NCBI RefSeq assembly: GCF_002433005.1
Contig: NZ_DJHF01000018.1
Coordinates: 18,246-82,245, forward strand
DNA: 64,000 bases
Source: Acetomicrobium sp. UBA5826
GTDB lineage: Bacteria; Synergistota; Synergistia; Synergistales; Acetomicrobiaceae
Direction of reading: 5' to 3'
Below the pieces are notes generated by a model. The model did no database searches and was not told where the DNA came from. It saw only the letters and a program-made list of their open reading frames with translations. Position numbers and translations under genes: made by a program. Each line of letters begins with the position of its first letter. Within the stretch, counting starts at the first letter, position 1. Shown one piece after another: positions 1-9,005 of this stretch.

Positions 1-127
1 TTCCGCACATCCTTTTGTATCTCGCCATGACGTCGGCAGCCACCGTCGTATATGCATGTCCTATATGAGGGACATCGTTCACATAATAAATTGGAGTGGT
101 AATATAAAAACTACTCTCGCGATTCAT
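1..127 (-). CDS. metG: Methionyl-tRNA synthetase, N-terminal fragment cut by the left edge
   Basis: Charges tRNA-Met with methionine. Only the first 42 codons are inside the window. They contain the class I aaRS start YITTPIYYVNDVPHIGHAYT, whose HIGH signature (here HIGH, residues 21-24) is the ATP-binding motif of MetRS. The ATG at 125-127 lies inside the end of rsmI, overlapping it by 17 nt, and a GGAAGGAAAAG purine run just upstream serves as ribosome binding site. The frame is open to base 1, so the gene continues outside the window. It is the last gene visible in the long minus-strand run. Function is near certain from the motif; whether the rest of the gene is intact cannot be seen. Confidence 0.9.
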   Translation of the reverse strand, partial: MNRESSFYITTPIYYVNDVPHIGHAYTTVAADVMARYKRMCG

Positions 128-959
128 CTTTTCCTTCCTCCATTCTTTCCCGACCTAGTACGAATTTTCTAACCCGGTTTTTCTCTATACCATAGCTTTC
201 GGACAGAATTTTTGCAATATCCTTTATGGGCATGCCCTCTTTTCTCATGTTGACGGCCACCTTCTGCCATGATTCGTCCTCTTCTTCAATCGCTGTGTCT
301 CTAAGGCCATCCACTACAAGGGTTATTTCGCCCCTTACCTCCCTTGAGCCGCCGAGAATATCGGAAAGAAAACCTCGAAGGCATTCCTGGTGTATTTTCG
401 ATATCTCCCTCACCAGCGCTGCTCTTCTGTCGCCCCAAATCTCGATGATGTCTTCTAGGTCTCGCTTTAATTTATGGGGTGCGACGTAAAATAGCGAAGT
501 ATGGGGCAAATTTCTCAAGGATATCAAAAATCTCTGCCGCGAGGCCTTTTCTTCAGGAAGAAATCCCAAAAAGGAAAATTGAGACGAAGGAAGTCCCGAC
601 ATGACGAGGGCAGGAAGTATCGCAGAAGGGCCGGGCAGAGCATCCACTTCATGGCCTGCCTTAATCGCTTCACATATCAGAAGTTGTCCTGGATCGGATA
701 TGCAAGGCGTGCCTGCATCGGATATCAAGGCAACCTTTATTCCGCGGTCCAGCATGTCCAAAACTTCACGGAGGCGACTTTTCTCGTTATGCTCATGGTA
801 TGAAAGCATCTTTACTTTAATATTATAGTGGTTTAGTAGTTTGATCGCCCGCCTCGTGTCCTCGCAGAGTAGAAGGTCCGACGTCTTCAGCACCTCTATA
901 GCCCTGAAAGTAATATCCTTTAAATTTCCTATCGGCGTCGGGACAACAAAAAGAGGCAT
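111..959 (-). CDS. rsmI: 16S rRNA (cytidine1402-2'-O)-methyltransferase RsmI
   Basis: Adds the 2'-O-methyl group to C1402 in the ribosomal P site using S-adenosylmethionine. The 282-residue protein has the usual family length. It opens with VVPTPIGNLKDITFRA, carries LLLCEDTRRAIKLLNHY near residues 30-46 and ISDAGTPCISDPG near 79-91, all hallmarks of the tetrapyrrole-methylase fold in RsmI. The ATG overlaps the trmN6 stop by one base (TGATG), which indicates translational coupling. It lies downstream of smc and trmN6 and upstream of metG, so it belongs to a translation-related tail of the long operon. Confidence is high. Confidence 0.95.
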   Translation of the reverse strand: MPLFVVPTPIGNLKDITFRAIEVLKTSDLLLCEDTRRAIKLLNHYNIKVKMLSYHEHNEKSRLREVLDMLDRGIKVALISDAGTPCISDPGQLLICEAIKAGHEVDALPGPSAILPALVMSGLPSSQFSFLGFLPEEKASRQRFLISLRNLPHTSLFYVAPHKLKRDLEDIIEIWGDRRAALVREISKIHQECLRGFLSDILGGSREVRGEITLVVDGLRDTAIEEEDESWQKVAVNMRKEGMPIKDIAKILSESYGIEKNRVRKFVLGRERMEEGKDESRE

Positions 960-1690
960 CAGTTTTCCTCCAATTCATAGGCAGCAAGAAGTTCGGGGGT
1001 GTAATCTCCCTTTTCGTCGCATATAAAAAGGGGAGGCTCCAACCTCAGACCTCTTCCTGCATTCCTTCTGGCCTCGATCAAAACGACGGAGGCTTCTGTC
1101 TTTGGCTTGGGGTAGACGATTTTCAACCTCTTAAGGGGCATTCTGTTTTTTTCAAGAAGGTAGCACAATTCAGAGGTACGTTTTGCCCTCAAGACCATAT
1201 AAAGCCTCCCCCTGTCCTTCAACAAATAAAATGAGGCCCTTATTACGTCCTCTAAAGTGCAGGCAATTCCCTGTTTTGCGAGGGCAACGCCCTCCTTTGG
1301 ACTGGTCCTGCTTTTCGAGGCTTCATCGTAGGGAGGATTGACCACAACCGCATCGAAGGTCTGGGGGGGAGAAATTGCCGATATCTCCCTTACGTCACCC
1401 CTTTCGAAGGTGACTCTGTCCTCAAGATCGTTGGCTAAAGCATTCTCTCTTGCAATCTCGATCAGCTCCTCCTGTATGTCAATGCCCTTTATTGCAGACA
1501 CCTTCTGCCACCTCTTGGCCAATATCAGGGCAACGGCACCGCTTGCCGTGCCAAGCTCCATCACTCGATCCTTCGACCGCAACCTTACAAACCACGACAA
1601 CAACACGGTATCCACTGATACCCTGGGACCGTGCAGCGGTTGTTTTAATTTCAGCTTGCCGTAAAGTATATCATCCAAAGTTATCTCCAT
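959..1690 (-). CDS. tRNA1(Val) A37 N6-methyltransferase-like protein (TrmN6/YfiC family)
   Basis: A 243-residue class I SAM-dependent methyltransferase. It shows a motif I region (VMELGTASGAVALILA), an acidic motif II (GIDIQ) and the catalytic VVNPPYDEAS motif near residue 122, which marks N6-adenine and related amino methyltransferases. In the TrmN6 family the substrate is A37 of tRNA1(Val), but paralogues act on other targets, so substrate is an inference. A TTG start six codons earlier is possible, but ATG at 1688-1690 has GAGG six bases upstream and sits 8 nt after the smc stop, so I chose it. It overlaps rsmI by one base. Confidence 0.8.
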   Translation of the reverse strand: MEITLDDILYGKLKLKQPLHGPRVSVDTVLLSWFVRLRSKDRVMELGTASGAVALILAKRWQKVSAIKGIDIQEELIEIARENALANDLEDRVTFERGDVREISAISPPQTFDAVVVNPPYDEASKSRTSPKEGVALAKQGIACTLEDVIRASFYLLKDRGRLYMVLRAKRTSELCYLLEKNRMPLKRLKIVYPKPKTEASVVLIEARRNAGRGLRLEPPLFICDEKGDYTPELLAAYELEEN

Positions 1691-1698
1691 CGCTCGCC

Positions 1699-4600
1699 TC
1701 ATTCCCAATCGGAAAGCCTGATGCTTACGATTTTCGATAGTCCGGGTTCTTCCAGAGTCACGCCGTACATTATATCCGCCCTTTCCATTGTCAGCCTTCT
1801 ATGGGTAATTGCCACAATTTGGAGGGATTTGGAGTATTGCTCCACCAAATCGGCAAAACGCCTTAAGTTGGCTTCGTCCAGGGAGGCATCCACTTCATCT
1901 AAAATGGCTACGGGGACCTGGGCTTCCTCCATGGTGGAAAAAAGGTAGGCAATGGCTGTCAGGGAGCGTTCGCCTCCCGAAAGTTGAGCCAAACTTTGCG
2001 GCCTCTTGCCCGGCGGTCTAGCAGCTATGTCAACCCCCGAATTCCAGAGATCAAACTCGTCGTTTAAAGCCAAATTGGCTTCTCCGCCCCCGAAGAGCTT
2101 GGCGAAAATGGCATTAAAGCGATCGTTTATAGCCTTCAAGGCTCCCTTGAACAATAATCCCGCCTGCCTGTCGGTATCCCTTATAATGCCATCGAGCTCT
2201 CTTTTGGCTTCCTTAACATCATCATATTGCTCGGAAAGGTAGTCAATGCGGCCGATCAGCGAGGCGTCCTCCGACAAGACACCGTAGTCCGCATCACAGT
2301 AATCCTGAAGCTCTAGCTGCAATGATCTTGCCCTCTCTTTAAGGCGTCCCAGTTCGACAGGGCTCGCGTCGCAAAGAGGACCTTCTTTGCCGTCGAATCC
2401 GTTATCCTCAAGTTCTGCTCTCTGGCCATACAGGTTTTTCAGCCTTTCCTTCGCCAGGACCAACTGGGACTCGCATTTCCTCATTCGTTCCCTTGCTTCT
2501 TGAAGCTTCGAAGAGGACTTGCGAGACATATTTTCGATTTTTACCCTAACTTCCTGCGCTTTTTTCATATCCCCGGCAAGGCTCCGACGCCTGGAAAACA
2601 GCTCTTTGTACTTGCCTTTCAACTCAGATATTTTGAGTTCGCTGTCGGCCAATTCCCTTTCGGCTTTGAGGATTTCCTCCCTCTTTTGCTGGATGCGCTC
2701 CCTGTGGGCTGATAACTCATCTTCTATCCTATCCAACACATCTTGACGGCCCCTTATCCTCTCCTGCAATAACTCCACCTCTCGATCGAGGTAGGAAAGA
2801 TCGCTCTGCAATCTATCATTTAAGTCGATCTCTTCCATGCCGGACAACTCTAATGAGATTTGTTCCAGTTCGGCCTTTCTCTCTTTCATATCCACGATGA
2901 GGGATTTTATTTCTTTTTTTAATTTGCCAGCCTCGGCTTCCGCGTCCTTAATCCGACTCTCGCTGTTGGATAAAAGGCTCGAGATCTTTTTCATCTCCCC
3001 CTTCAGCCGATCGACCAAAGCGAGCTGCCTTTGAGTGTCCTCCTTTAACCTTATCTCCCTTTCCTCCGCCTTGGACAAGGTGGAGCTTAATCTTTCTATC
3101 TCTTCATCGAGCAATTCAAGAAAAGACGACCTTTCTCTCAGATAGTTTCTTAGCTCTAAAACGTTTTGTGAAGACTTGTTCGCGCTGCCCCCGGATATGG
3201 TACCGCCTGGCAAGAATACCTCTCCGTCAAGGGTCACTACCGGAAAATTCCTGTACATGCCCGATATCCTGACGGCCTCACCGTAATCGCTCGCCAACAG
3301 CAGGTTGCCCAAAAGGTGCATCACGCAATTTTCCCATTTGGGGTTGTAGGAGATGAGATCTATAAACCATCCTATCGCCTTCTTTCCATCTACGCGGATG
3401 GCCTGATTCTTCCGCTGAGGGTTGGCCCTGCTCAAGGGTAAAAAGGTAGCCCTTCCCGCATTGCCCACTTTCAGGTACTCGATACATTCGCCGGCCGCAT
3501 GCTCGTCGGGCACTAATATCCAAAATTGCCTTCCACCCAAAAAGGACTGCAGGGCTGGGATATATTCCTTGGGGCAGGATATTGCATCGACGAAGGGGTC
3601 GAAATCAACCTTCAGCCTTCCCAATCTTTTGGCGGCCATCAGATATTCAACGGGCCTCGGATAAACTCCGGATGAGAGTACGTCTTTGGTCCTTTCGATC
3701 TCCGAATTCAGCTTTGTCCTCTCTCTTCTTCTGGACTGCAACTTGGCGGCTATCGCCTGAGCTTCGGCAAGAGCCTTCATGTGTTGAGAGGATAATTCCT
3801 CAAAGATCCTTTCTTCATCCTGCAACTTTAGAGCTGTCTCTCTCGCAGATTTTTGAAGATCGGATAATTCCTCCTTCGCCTCCAGCATTTGGGAGATCAG
3901 GCTGCCGTAACTTTTTCCGAAATAATGAACCTTGCGGTTCAACTCAGTGAGAGATGTTTCGCAAAAGGCCTTCTTTCCGAGCAATTCTTCTTTCTTTCGA
4001 GAAAGTTCTTTTATCTTCGAAAAGCTGTCTTTCAATTTGGCCTCGAGATCATCGCGCAGTCGCCTTTTTTCGGCCAATTGTTCCTTCAGCTCTTCTACGG
4101 CGAGCCTAAGGCTTTCTTCTTCAGGCAGAAGCTTTTCCATCGACATATATGCCGACTCGAGCTCCTCCTTAGTACGAAAATAGAGGTCCCTTGTTTTGCT
4201 GCGCTCCAAAGCCAGGGAGGAGAGCTTCTTTTTTAAGTTGCCGATCTCACTGGAGAGTCTGTCAAAAATCTCTCTATTTCTTTCGTCCCCGGAGGCCAAG
4301 GCATCAATTTGGTTTTCAAAAACGCTCAGAGCCTTCTGCCATAGGGAAACCCAGAGCCGGGCAGAAAAAAGGCTCCCGGAAATTCTCATTTTGGCATCCT
4401 CTGCGTCTTTGATCTCCTCGATGACCCTGCAATACTCAAGCCATTTTATCCTTTTCGATAAACTTTTAAGCTCTTCGTCCAATTCGCTTTTTTTTTCGGC
4501 TCTCATGACTTGAGGATGAATGTCGCTGCGCCTTTGCTTTAATTCATCGATCAAAGTTTTTAATCTTAGGGCCTCTTCATCAGCTCTAATCAGCTTTAAA

Positions 4601-5109
4601 AGGGCCTCTTCTCTCTTCCTGCGGTATTGAGATATACCGAAAAGAACTTCCAGGTTCGCCCTCCTTTCGGCGGGTTTTTGTTTAATAGCTTCCAGGACCT
4701 CGCCCTGGCCGATGAAAGCAAAATCGATCCCTTCAAGCCCCAACAGGCGCTTTTCTTCCTCCATCTCGTAAAGTTTTACCTTTTTGCCATCCACGAAAAA
4801 GGAGGAACCGCTTTCGTCGAGAACGCGCTTAAAGGCTTTCAGTTTTCCCTTATCGTTGATTACGAAGGAAACCCGGGCCTCCCTGGCAGGGGGGCGCGAG
4901 GGGCTGCCCTGGAAGAGAAGATCGCTTTGCTTCGATATCCTCAAACGGCTCGGAGACTGCTCCCCCAAAGCCCATCTTATGGCATCTAGAATATTGCTCT
5001 TTCCGCTTCCGTTTGGACCTGCGATTACCGTATATTTTTCGGAAAGCTCGATATCGACCTGCTCCCCGAAGCTTTTAAATCCCTTAAGAGCGACCCGCTC
5101 TATAAACAA
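1699..5109 (-). CDS. smc: Chromosome segregation ATPase SMC
   Basis: Structural maintenance of chromosomes protein: forms a ring-shaped dimer that extrudes DNA loops and organises the nucleoid, normally with ScpA and ScpB (not in this window). The 1136 residues show the full plan: Walker A GPNGSGKSNILDAIRWALGE near the N-terminus, long coiled coils, a hinge around residues 490-650, the ABC signature LSGGERSLTAIA and Walker B VAILDEVDASLDEANL near the C-terminus. The longest frame starts at 5235 inside rng, but TTG at 5107-5109 aligns with the family's usual start (…LKGFKSF at residue 8) and has GGAG six bases upstream. An in-frame ATG at 5121 is a less likely alternative. It overlaps rng by 26 nt. 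Confidence 0.95.
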   Translation of the reverse strand: MFIERVALKGFKSFGEQVDIELSEKYTVIAGPNGSGKSNILDAIRWALGEQSPSRLRISKQSDLLFQGSPSRPPAREARVSFVINDKGKLKAFKRVLDESGSSFFVDGKKVKLYEMEEEKRLLGLEGIDFAFIGQGEVLEAIKQKPAERRANLEVLFGISQYRRKREEALLKLIRADEEALRLKTLIDELKQRRSDIHPQVMRAEKKSELDEELKSLSKRIKWLEYCRVIEEIKDAEDAKMRISGSLFSARLWVSLWQKALSVFENQIDALASGDERNREIFDRLSSEIGNLKKKLSSLALERSKTRDLYFRTKEELESAYMSMEKLLPEEESLRLAVEELKEQLAEKRRLRDDLEAKLKDSFSKIKELSRKKEELLGKKAFCETSLTELNRKVHYFGKSYGSLISQMLEAKEELSDLQKSARETALKLQDEERIFEELSSQHMKALAEAQAIAAKLQSRRRERTKLNSEIERTKDVLSSGVYPRPVEYLMAAKRLGRLKVDFDPFVDAISCPKEYIPALQSFLGGRQFWILVPDEHAAGECIEYLKVGNAGRATFLPLSRANPQRKNQAIRVDGKKAIGWFIDLISYNPKWENCVMHLLGNLLLASDYGEAVRISGMYRNFPVVTLDGEVFLPGGTISGGSANKSSQNVLELRNYLRERSSFLELLDEEIERLSSTLSKAEEREIRLKEDTQRQLALVDRLKGEMKKISSLLSNSESRIKDAEAEAGKLKKEIKSLIVDMKERKAELEQISLELSGMEEIDLNDRLQSDLSYLDREVELLQERIRGRQDVLDRIEDELSAHRERIQQKREEILKAERELADSELKISELKGKYKELFSRRRSLAGDMKKAQEVRVKIENMSRKSSSKLQEARERMRKCESQLVLAKERLKNLYGQRAELEDNGFDGKEGPLCDASPVELGRLKERARSLQLELQDYCDADYGVLSEDASLIGRIDYLSEQYDDVKEAKRELDGIIRDTDRQAGLLFKGALKAINDRFNAIFAKLFGGGEANLALNDEFDLWNSGVDIAARPPGKRPQSLAQLSGGERSLTAIAYLFSTMEEAQVPVAILDEVDASLDEANLRRFADLVEQYSKSLQIVAITHRRLTMERADIMYGVTLEEPGLSKIVSIRLSDWE

Positions 5110-6580
5110 CAATATCTCCATCCTCTTCCAACAATTTAATCTTATAAAGAGCTTGGTCCAGAGGACCTTGGAAGATAAGGCGATACTTATCCCACGCCAG
5201 CTCCTTCGACTGAAGGACGAAAAGGGCCTTTTCAAATTCCTGAGCCCACTGGGAGAGGAAATTATTTCCTATGTATTCGGCTATGGCAGAGTGTGCCTCC
5301 AATATGAGGGCTTCGACCTTGCTGGACAATATCACCTTCCGCAGGAAACGCTTTATGTCCATGGCGACGGCATCTTCCTTTAACACCCAACCCATATTGG
5401 CGCAAAAAGGACAAGGCCTAGTCATATAGGTCTTCAAGTCCGGCCTCGAGCGCTTGCGCGTAATCTCCACGAGGCCGAGCTTGCTCACGCCGTAAACCTT
5501 GGATTTATACCTGTCCCCCTTGAACAGCTCTTCCAGATAGTCTAAAAGCTTTTGTTTGTCCTCCTGGTAATCCATATCTATGAAGTCCACTATGATTATT
5601 CCGCCGATGGAGCGAAGCCTCAGCTGTCTTGCGATCTCCTTTGCCGCCTCCATATTTGTATCCAATATGGTATGTCTTAAATTATCCGTTCCGACATACT
5701 TGCCCGTGTTGACATCTATTACCGTCATCGCTTCCACCTGGTCTATGTATAAAAAACCGCCAGATGAAAGCCAGAGCTTTCTTTCCAGGGCGGCGCTGAT
5801 ATCTTTTTCTATGTCGAAATATTCAAATATGGGTATGTTCCTGGCATAGAGTTCCACAACGGGCTGTACCCTGCGGGAATGTCTGGAAATGTAATCAACT
5901 ACGAGCTTGTGATCGTAAGGATCATCTATAACCACTTGAGAGACCCTTTCGTCGAGCTCATCGCGCAAAACTTTTCCCAGCAGGCCGGCATCCCGATAAA
6001 GAAGAGAGGGGGATGGCATTTTCAGCGCGAGGTTGCTTATATCTTTCCAAAGTTCCAAAAGCTCTCCAATCTCCTCTTTTATGACCTCTTCATCCATTCC
6101 CGAAGCCACTGTACGCACGATGACGCCAAAACCATCGGGAACCAATTCTCTTGCGATACCCTTCAACCGCTCCTTTTCTCCCGATTCGTCGATACGCCTG
6201 GAAACGCCGATGTCGCTAGCTCCGGGAAGCAAAACCACATACCTTCCCGGCAAGGAAATGCGAGCCGTTACTCGCGGCCCCTTGCCCTTCCTGGCTACCT
6301 TGGTAACCTGAACGATTATCTCTCCGTTTGGCTTTATTTCGGCATTCTTAGCGTCGTCGAGATATAAAAAGGCGTTTCGCCCTTCACCTAAATTTACAAA
6401 GGCCGCATTCATCCCTGGAAGTATATTATCTATCCTGGCCTTATATATCTCTCCCGCTCTCTGCCTTTCCCACATCCTTTCGGCAAAAAGCTCTACCAGA
6501 CGCCCTCCTTCCAAAATGGCAACGCGAGATTCTTCCGGATCGATGACATTTGCTATGATCCATTTATCGTCGTCATTCAA
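5084..6580 (-). CDS. rng: Ribonuclease E/G family endoribonuclease
   Basis: Single-strand-specific endoribonuclease for rRNA maturation and mRNA decay. At 498 residues it has RNase G length, without the long C-terminal scaffold of RNase E. Visible are an S1 RNA-binding domain (about residues 35-115), the catalytic Mg-binding motif IDVNTGKYVG, a second acidic site IIVDFIDMDYQED, and the zinc-link CPFCANMG near residue 393. TTG at 6578-6580 is the start, with GGGGGTAA eight bases upstream; no in-frame ATG lies nearby. It follows the DUF2344 gene and overlaps smc. In Gram-negative bacteria rng is often linked to mreBCD, which matches the wider neighbourhood here. Confidence 0.93.
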   Translation of the reverse strand: MNDDDKWIIANVIDPEESRVAILEGGRLVELFAERMWERQRAGEIYKARIDNILPGMNAAFVNLGEGRNAFLYLDDAKNAEIKPNGEIIVQVTKVARKGKGPRVTARISLPGRYVVLLPGASDIGVSRRIDESGEKERLKGIARELVPDGFGVIVRTVASGMDEEVIKEEIGELLELWKDISNLALKMPSPSLLYRDAGLLGKVLRDELDERVSQVVIDDPYDHKLVVDYISRHSRRVQPVVELYARNIPIFEYFDIEKDISAALERKLWLSSGGFLYIDQVEAMTVIDVNTGKYVGTDNLRHTILDTNMEAAKEIARQLRLRSIGGIIIVDFIDMDYQEDKQKLLDYLEELFKGDRYKSKVYGVSKLGLVEITRKRSRPDLKTYMTRPCPFCANMGWVLKEDAVAMDIKRFLRKVILSSKVEALILEAHSAIAEYIGNNFLSQWAQEFEKALFVLQSKELAWDKYRLIFQGPLDQALYKIKLLEEDGDIVVYRAGRS

Positions 6581-6607
6581 AAGCGTTACCCCCTAAACAG
6601 CAATTTA

Positions 6608-7192
6608 TTACAAGAGGGGAAGTATCTTTCCCTCTTCGCCTTTTCCTAGTTTTGTTCTGACTATCCTTATGTCCTCCCAGGAGGAGATCACTCCGCCCTT
6701 TGAAAGGGCTTTTACGAAAAGCGTTGGGCTTATTTGATAAGGATTGCCGGTTACGGCTTCTACTTCTTTTCCGCAAAGCGTCAAAATCTCGACCCCAGGG
6801 ACATGGTTTTGCAAAAGAGTGCAGGCATCGCTCCCCTTTTCTTTGCTTTTAAATTGCAAAAGATATTGGGCTTTATCGCAGGATTTGCTCAAAGACAAGC
6901 CCTCTGTCGAGACAGCTTTTTTTGCCATCAAACCACGGGGCAGTTTTTCATTCAAAGCCTCGAGATCTTCTGCTCTCCAATTTTCTACCCAAATATCGGC
7001 CACTTCGCATAGAGAAAAGACCCCCACAGGCAAAGGAGGACCCAAACTTATCTTAGGATGGGGCGACATGCCTTCCGTAAAAATCTGCCTTATTCCTGAC
7101 CGCCTTAGGGATCTCGACAGAAGGGTGGGCATTTCGACATGGGGGACAAAACATATGGGCCCCATTTTTTCGTAGAGAATTCTAACTCTCAT
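6608..7192 (-). CDS. Radical SAM-linked protein, DUF2344 family
   Basis: A 194-residue protein of the DUF2344 (TIGR03936) family, which is commonly encoded next to, or fused with, the TIGR03960 radical SAM protein. The start region MRVRILYEKMGPICFVPHVE and the downstream LLSRSLRRSGIRQIFTEG are typical of the family. The molecular role is not established. The reading frame extends 23 codons upstream, but ATG at 7190-7192 matches the usual N-terminus, has AGGTG nine bases upstream and overlaps the radical SAM stop by 11 nt, indicating coupling to that gene. It lies directly upstream of rng. Some relatives sit near rng and ribosomal protein genes L21/L27, suggesting an RNA-related job, which is inference only. 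Confidence 0.8.
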   Translation of the reverse strand: MRVRILYEKMGPICFVPHVEMPTLLSRSLRRSGIRQIFTEGMSPHPKISLGPPLPVGVFSLCEVADIWVENWRAEDLEALNEKLPRGLMAKKAVSTEGLSLSKSCDKAQYLLQFKSKEKGSDACTLLQNHVPGVEILTLCGKEVEAVTGNPYQISPTLFVKALSKGGVISSWEDIRIVRTKLGKGEEGKILPLL

Positions 7193-8981
7193 GGCGTACA
7201 TCACCTGAGAAACAAACATCCCGGAGGCCACAAGCGTTGCATCCGCTCCATCTGCAGTCACCCGTTATTTCGCCCTTTAAGGCTTTTTCCCTCTCGGACC
7301 ACAGAAATTCCTTCGTTACGCCTACATCGACGTGATCCCAGGGGAGCCTTTCCTCGTATGGAATCTGCCTGGCCGTAATATGATAGGGGTCAACTCCGCA
7401 ATCCTCGAACGCCTTTAGCCAAAAAGAGAGGTCGAAGGTCTCGCCCCATCCATCAAATCGCGCACCGTATTTCCAGGCCCTTTCGATTACGTCGGCCACC
7501 TCTTCATCGCCTTTCGCTATAACGGCTTCTATAAAACTTTGTGCAGGCTCATGAAAACTCACGGAGACGTTTTTCTGACGAAACTGCCTTTTAATCCAAA
7601 GCCCCTTATCCATTAACTCTTCCATCCGGTTCTGTGCTTCCCACTGAAAAGGCGTGTGAGCCTTCGGCACAAAACCGGCAATCGAAGCCGATACCGACGT
7701 CCTTTTATTGTACGACCTTCCCAGGGAGCGGGCCATTCCTATTATATCAACTATGCCCCTGAGGTCTTCCTCTGTTTCGGTTGGCAGGCCCATCATAAAA
7801 TATAGCTTCACCTTGCTCCAGCCCGCTTCGAAGACCGCCTTCAAGGTGTTTTCTATATCCTTTTCGGTCACTCCCTTGTTGATCACATTTCTCAAACGCT
7901 GGCTCCCCGCCTCAGGGGCAAAGGTAAGACCCCTTCTTTTCATCTCTTCAAGCTTCAAAGCCACGTCAATGGCTTTGGGATCCATCCGCAAGCTGGGAAG
8001 GCTTAAAGCAGCCCTGTATTCAGAAAGCAGCGGACCTAATCTGTCCATAGTCTCCTCAAGCCAGGGATAATCACAGGTAGAAAGCGATGTCAGGCCCAAT
8101 TCCTCGTAACCGCTTTGAGATAGGATCTTATTCGCCAGCTCACAAACCCTTTCCGGATCTCTGTAGCGAACGGGCCTGTATATCATCCCGGCCTGGCAAA
8201 ATCTGCACCCCCTGGTGCAGCCTCTGAAAACCTCTACCGATGCTCGATCATGAACAATTTTATCGGAGGGAACCATGAACCTTTCGGGGGCATAGGCCTC
8301 TTGCAAAGATATTATCCTTCTTTTGACTTTGCCCGATCTCCCCGCCATGAGCGGAACATGACACCCATCTATCTTGGAAAGCAATTTAAGCTTTTCCTCT
8401 CTGGCAAAAGATCGATGCTCATATAGGATAGACAAAAGCTCTACCAACAGCTCTTCGCAGTCACCCATGCAAAAGACGTCGATAAAGGGGGTGTAGGGCA
8501 TTGGCGCAAGAGCTCCGGGTCCCCCTGCTATGACTATGGGGTCTTCATCCCCGCGATCGGCAGATCGAAGGGGAATAGAGGATAAGTTAAGCATGGTGAG
8601 GATGTTAGTTGCGTTAAGTTCGTACTGTAACGTAAACCCCAATAGGTCGAACTTCCTCAGGGGTTTCTTCATCTCCAAAGACCTCAATGGCACTCCATCT
8701 TTCGCAAGCATTTCCTCCATATCGGGCCAGGGGGCATAAACCCTGTCAACATCGGCAAAATCAAGGGATTTAACCAAAAAATACAAAATTTGATATCCCA
8801 GGTAGCTCATCCCCACCTCATACACATCGGGATAGGCAAGGCAGAGAGAAATGATATTTTCTTCATCATCTTTCGGGGGCAAAAGACCCCACTCTCCTCC
8901 AATGTATCGGGAGGGTCTTTTGACCTTGGTAAGATAATCCCAATCTTTATTCCACTCCAAATCCAAAGACAAATTCTCCAT
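7182..8981 (-). CDS. Radical SAM protein, TIGR03960 family (B12-binding-like N-terminus)
   Basis: A 599-residue radical SAM enzyme of unknown substrate. The N-terminal part (AYPDVYEVGMSYLGYQILY) resembles a cobalamin-binding-like Rossmann domain. The radical SAM core begins at FRGCTRGCRFCQAG, the CxxxCxxC that holds the 4Fe-4S cluster, followed by TSLSTCDYPW and APEAGSQRLR. The C-terminus carries a second Cys-rich segment, CRWSGCNACGLRDVC, which could bind another metal centre. It overlaps the DUF2344 gene, its usual partner, and follows rodA. Family assignment is firm. The reaction is unknown; the resemblance to methylthiotransferase-type enzymes and the position beside rng make RNA or ribosomal protein modification a guess. 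Confidence 0.85.
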   Translation of the reverse strand: MENLSLDLEWNKDWDYLTKVKRPSRYIGGEWGLLPPKDDEENIISLCLAYPDVYEVGMSYLGYQILYFLVKSLDFADVDRVYAPWPDMEEMLAKDGVPLRSLEMKKPLRKFDLLGFTLQYELNATNILTMLNLSSIPLRSADRGDEDPIVIAGGPGALAPMPYTPFIDVFCMGDCEELLVELLSILYEHRSFAREEKLKLLSKIDGCHVPLMAGRSGKVKRRIISLQEAYAPERFMVPSDKIVHDRASVEVFRGCTRGCRFCQAGMIYRPVRYRDPERVCELANKILSQSGYEELGLTSLSTCDYPWLEETMDRLGPLLSEYRAALSLPSLRMDPKAIDVALKLEEMKRRGLTFAPEAGSQRLRNVINKGVTEKDIENTLKAVFEAGWSKVKLYFMMGLPTETEEDLRGIVDIIGMARSLGRSYNKRTSVSASIAGFVPKAHTPFQWEAQNRMEELMDKGLWIKRQFRQKNVSVSFHEPAQSFIEAVIAKGDEEVADVIERAWKYGARFDGWGETFDLSFWLKAFEDCGVDPYHITARQIPYEERLPWDHVDVGVTKEFLWSEREKALKGEITGDCRWSGCNACGLRDVCFSGDVRHES

Positions 8982-9005
8982 CTAATCTCCTCGCAAACTT
9001 ATCTT

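Noticed and set aside
2500..4500. Possible repeats in smc
   Set aside because: The repeating Glu/Lys/Leu-rich codons come from the SMC coiled coils, not from DNA repeats.
5110..5235. N-terminal extension of smc by 42 residues
   Set aside because: It overlaps the rng coding frame, has no SMC similarity, and a better-placed TTG start exists.
4784..5383. 199-codon plus-strand frame across the smc/rng junction
   Set aside because: Shadow of two certain genes, with no recognisable protein features.
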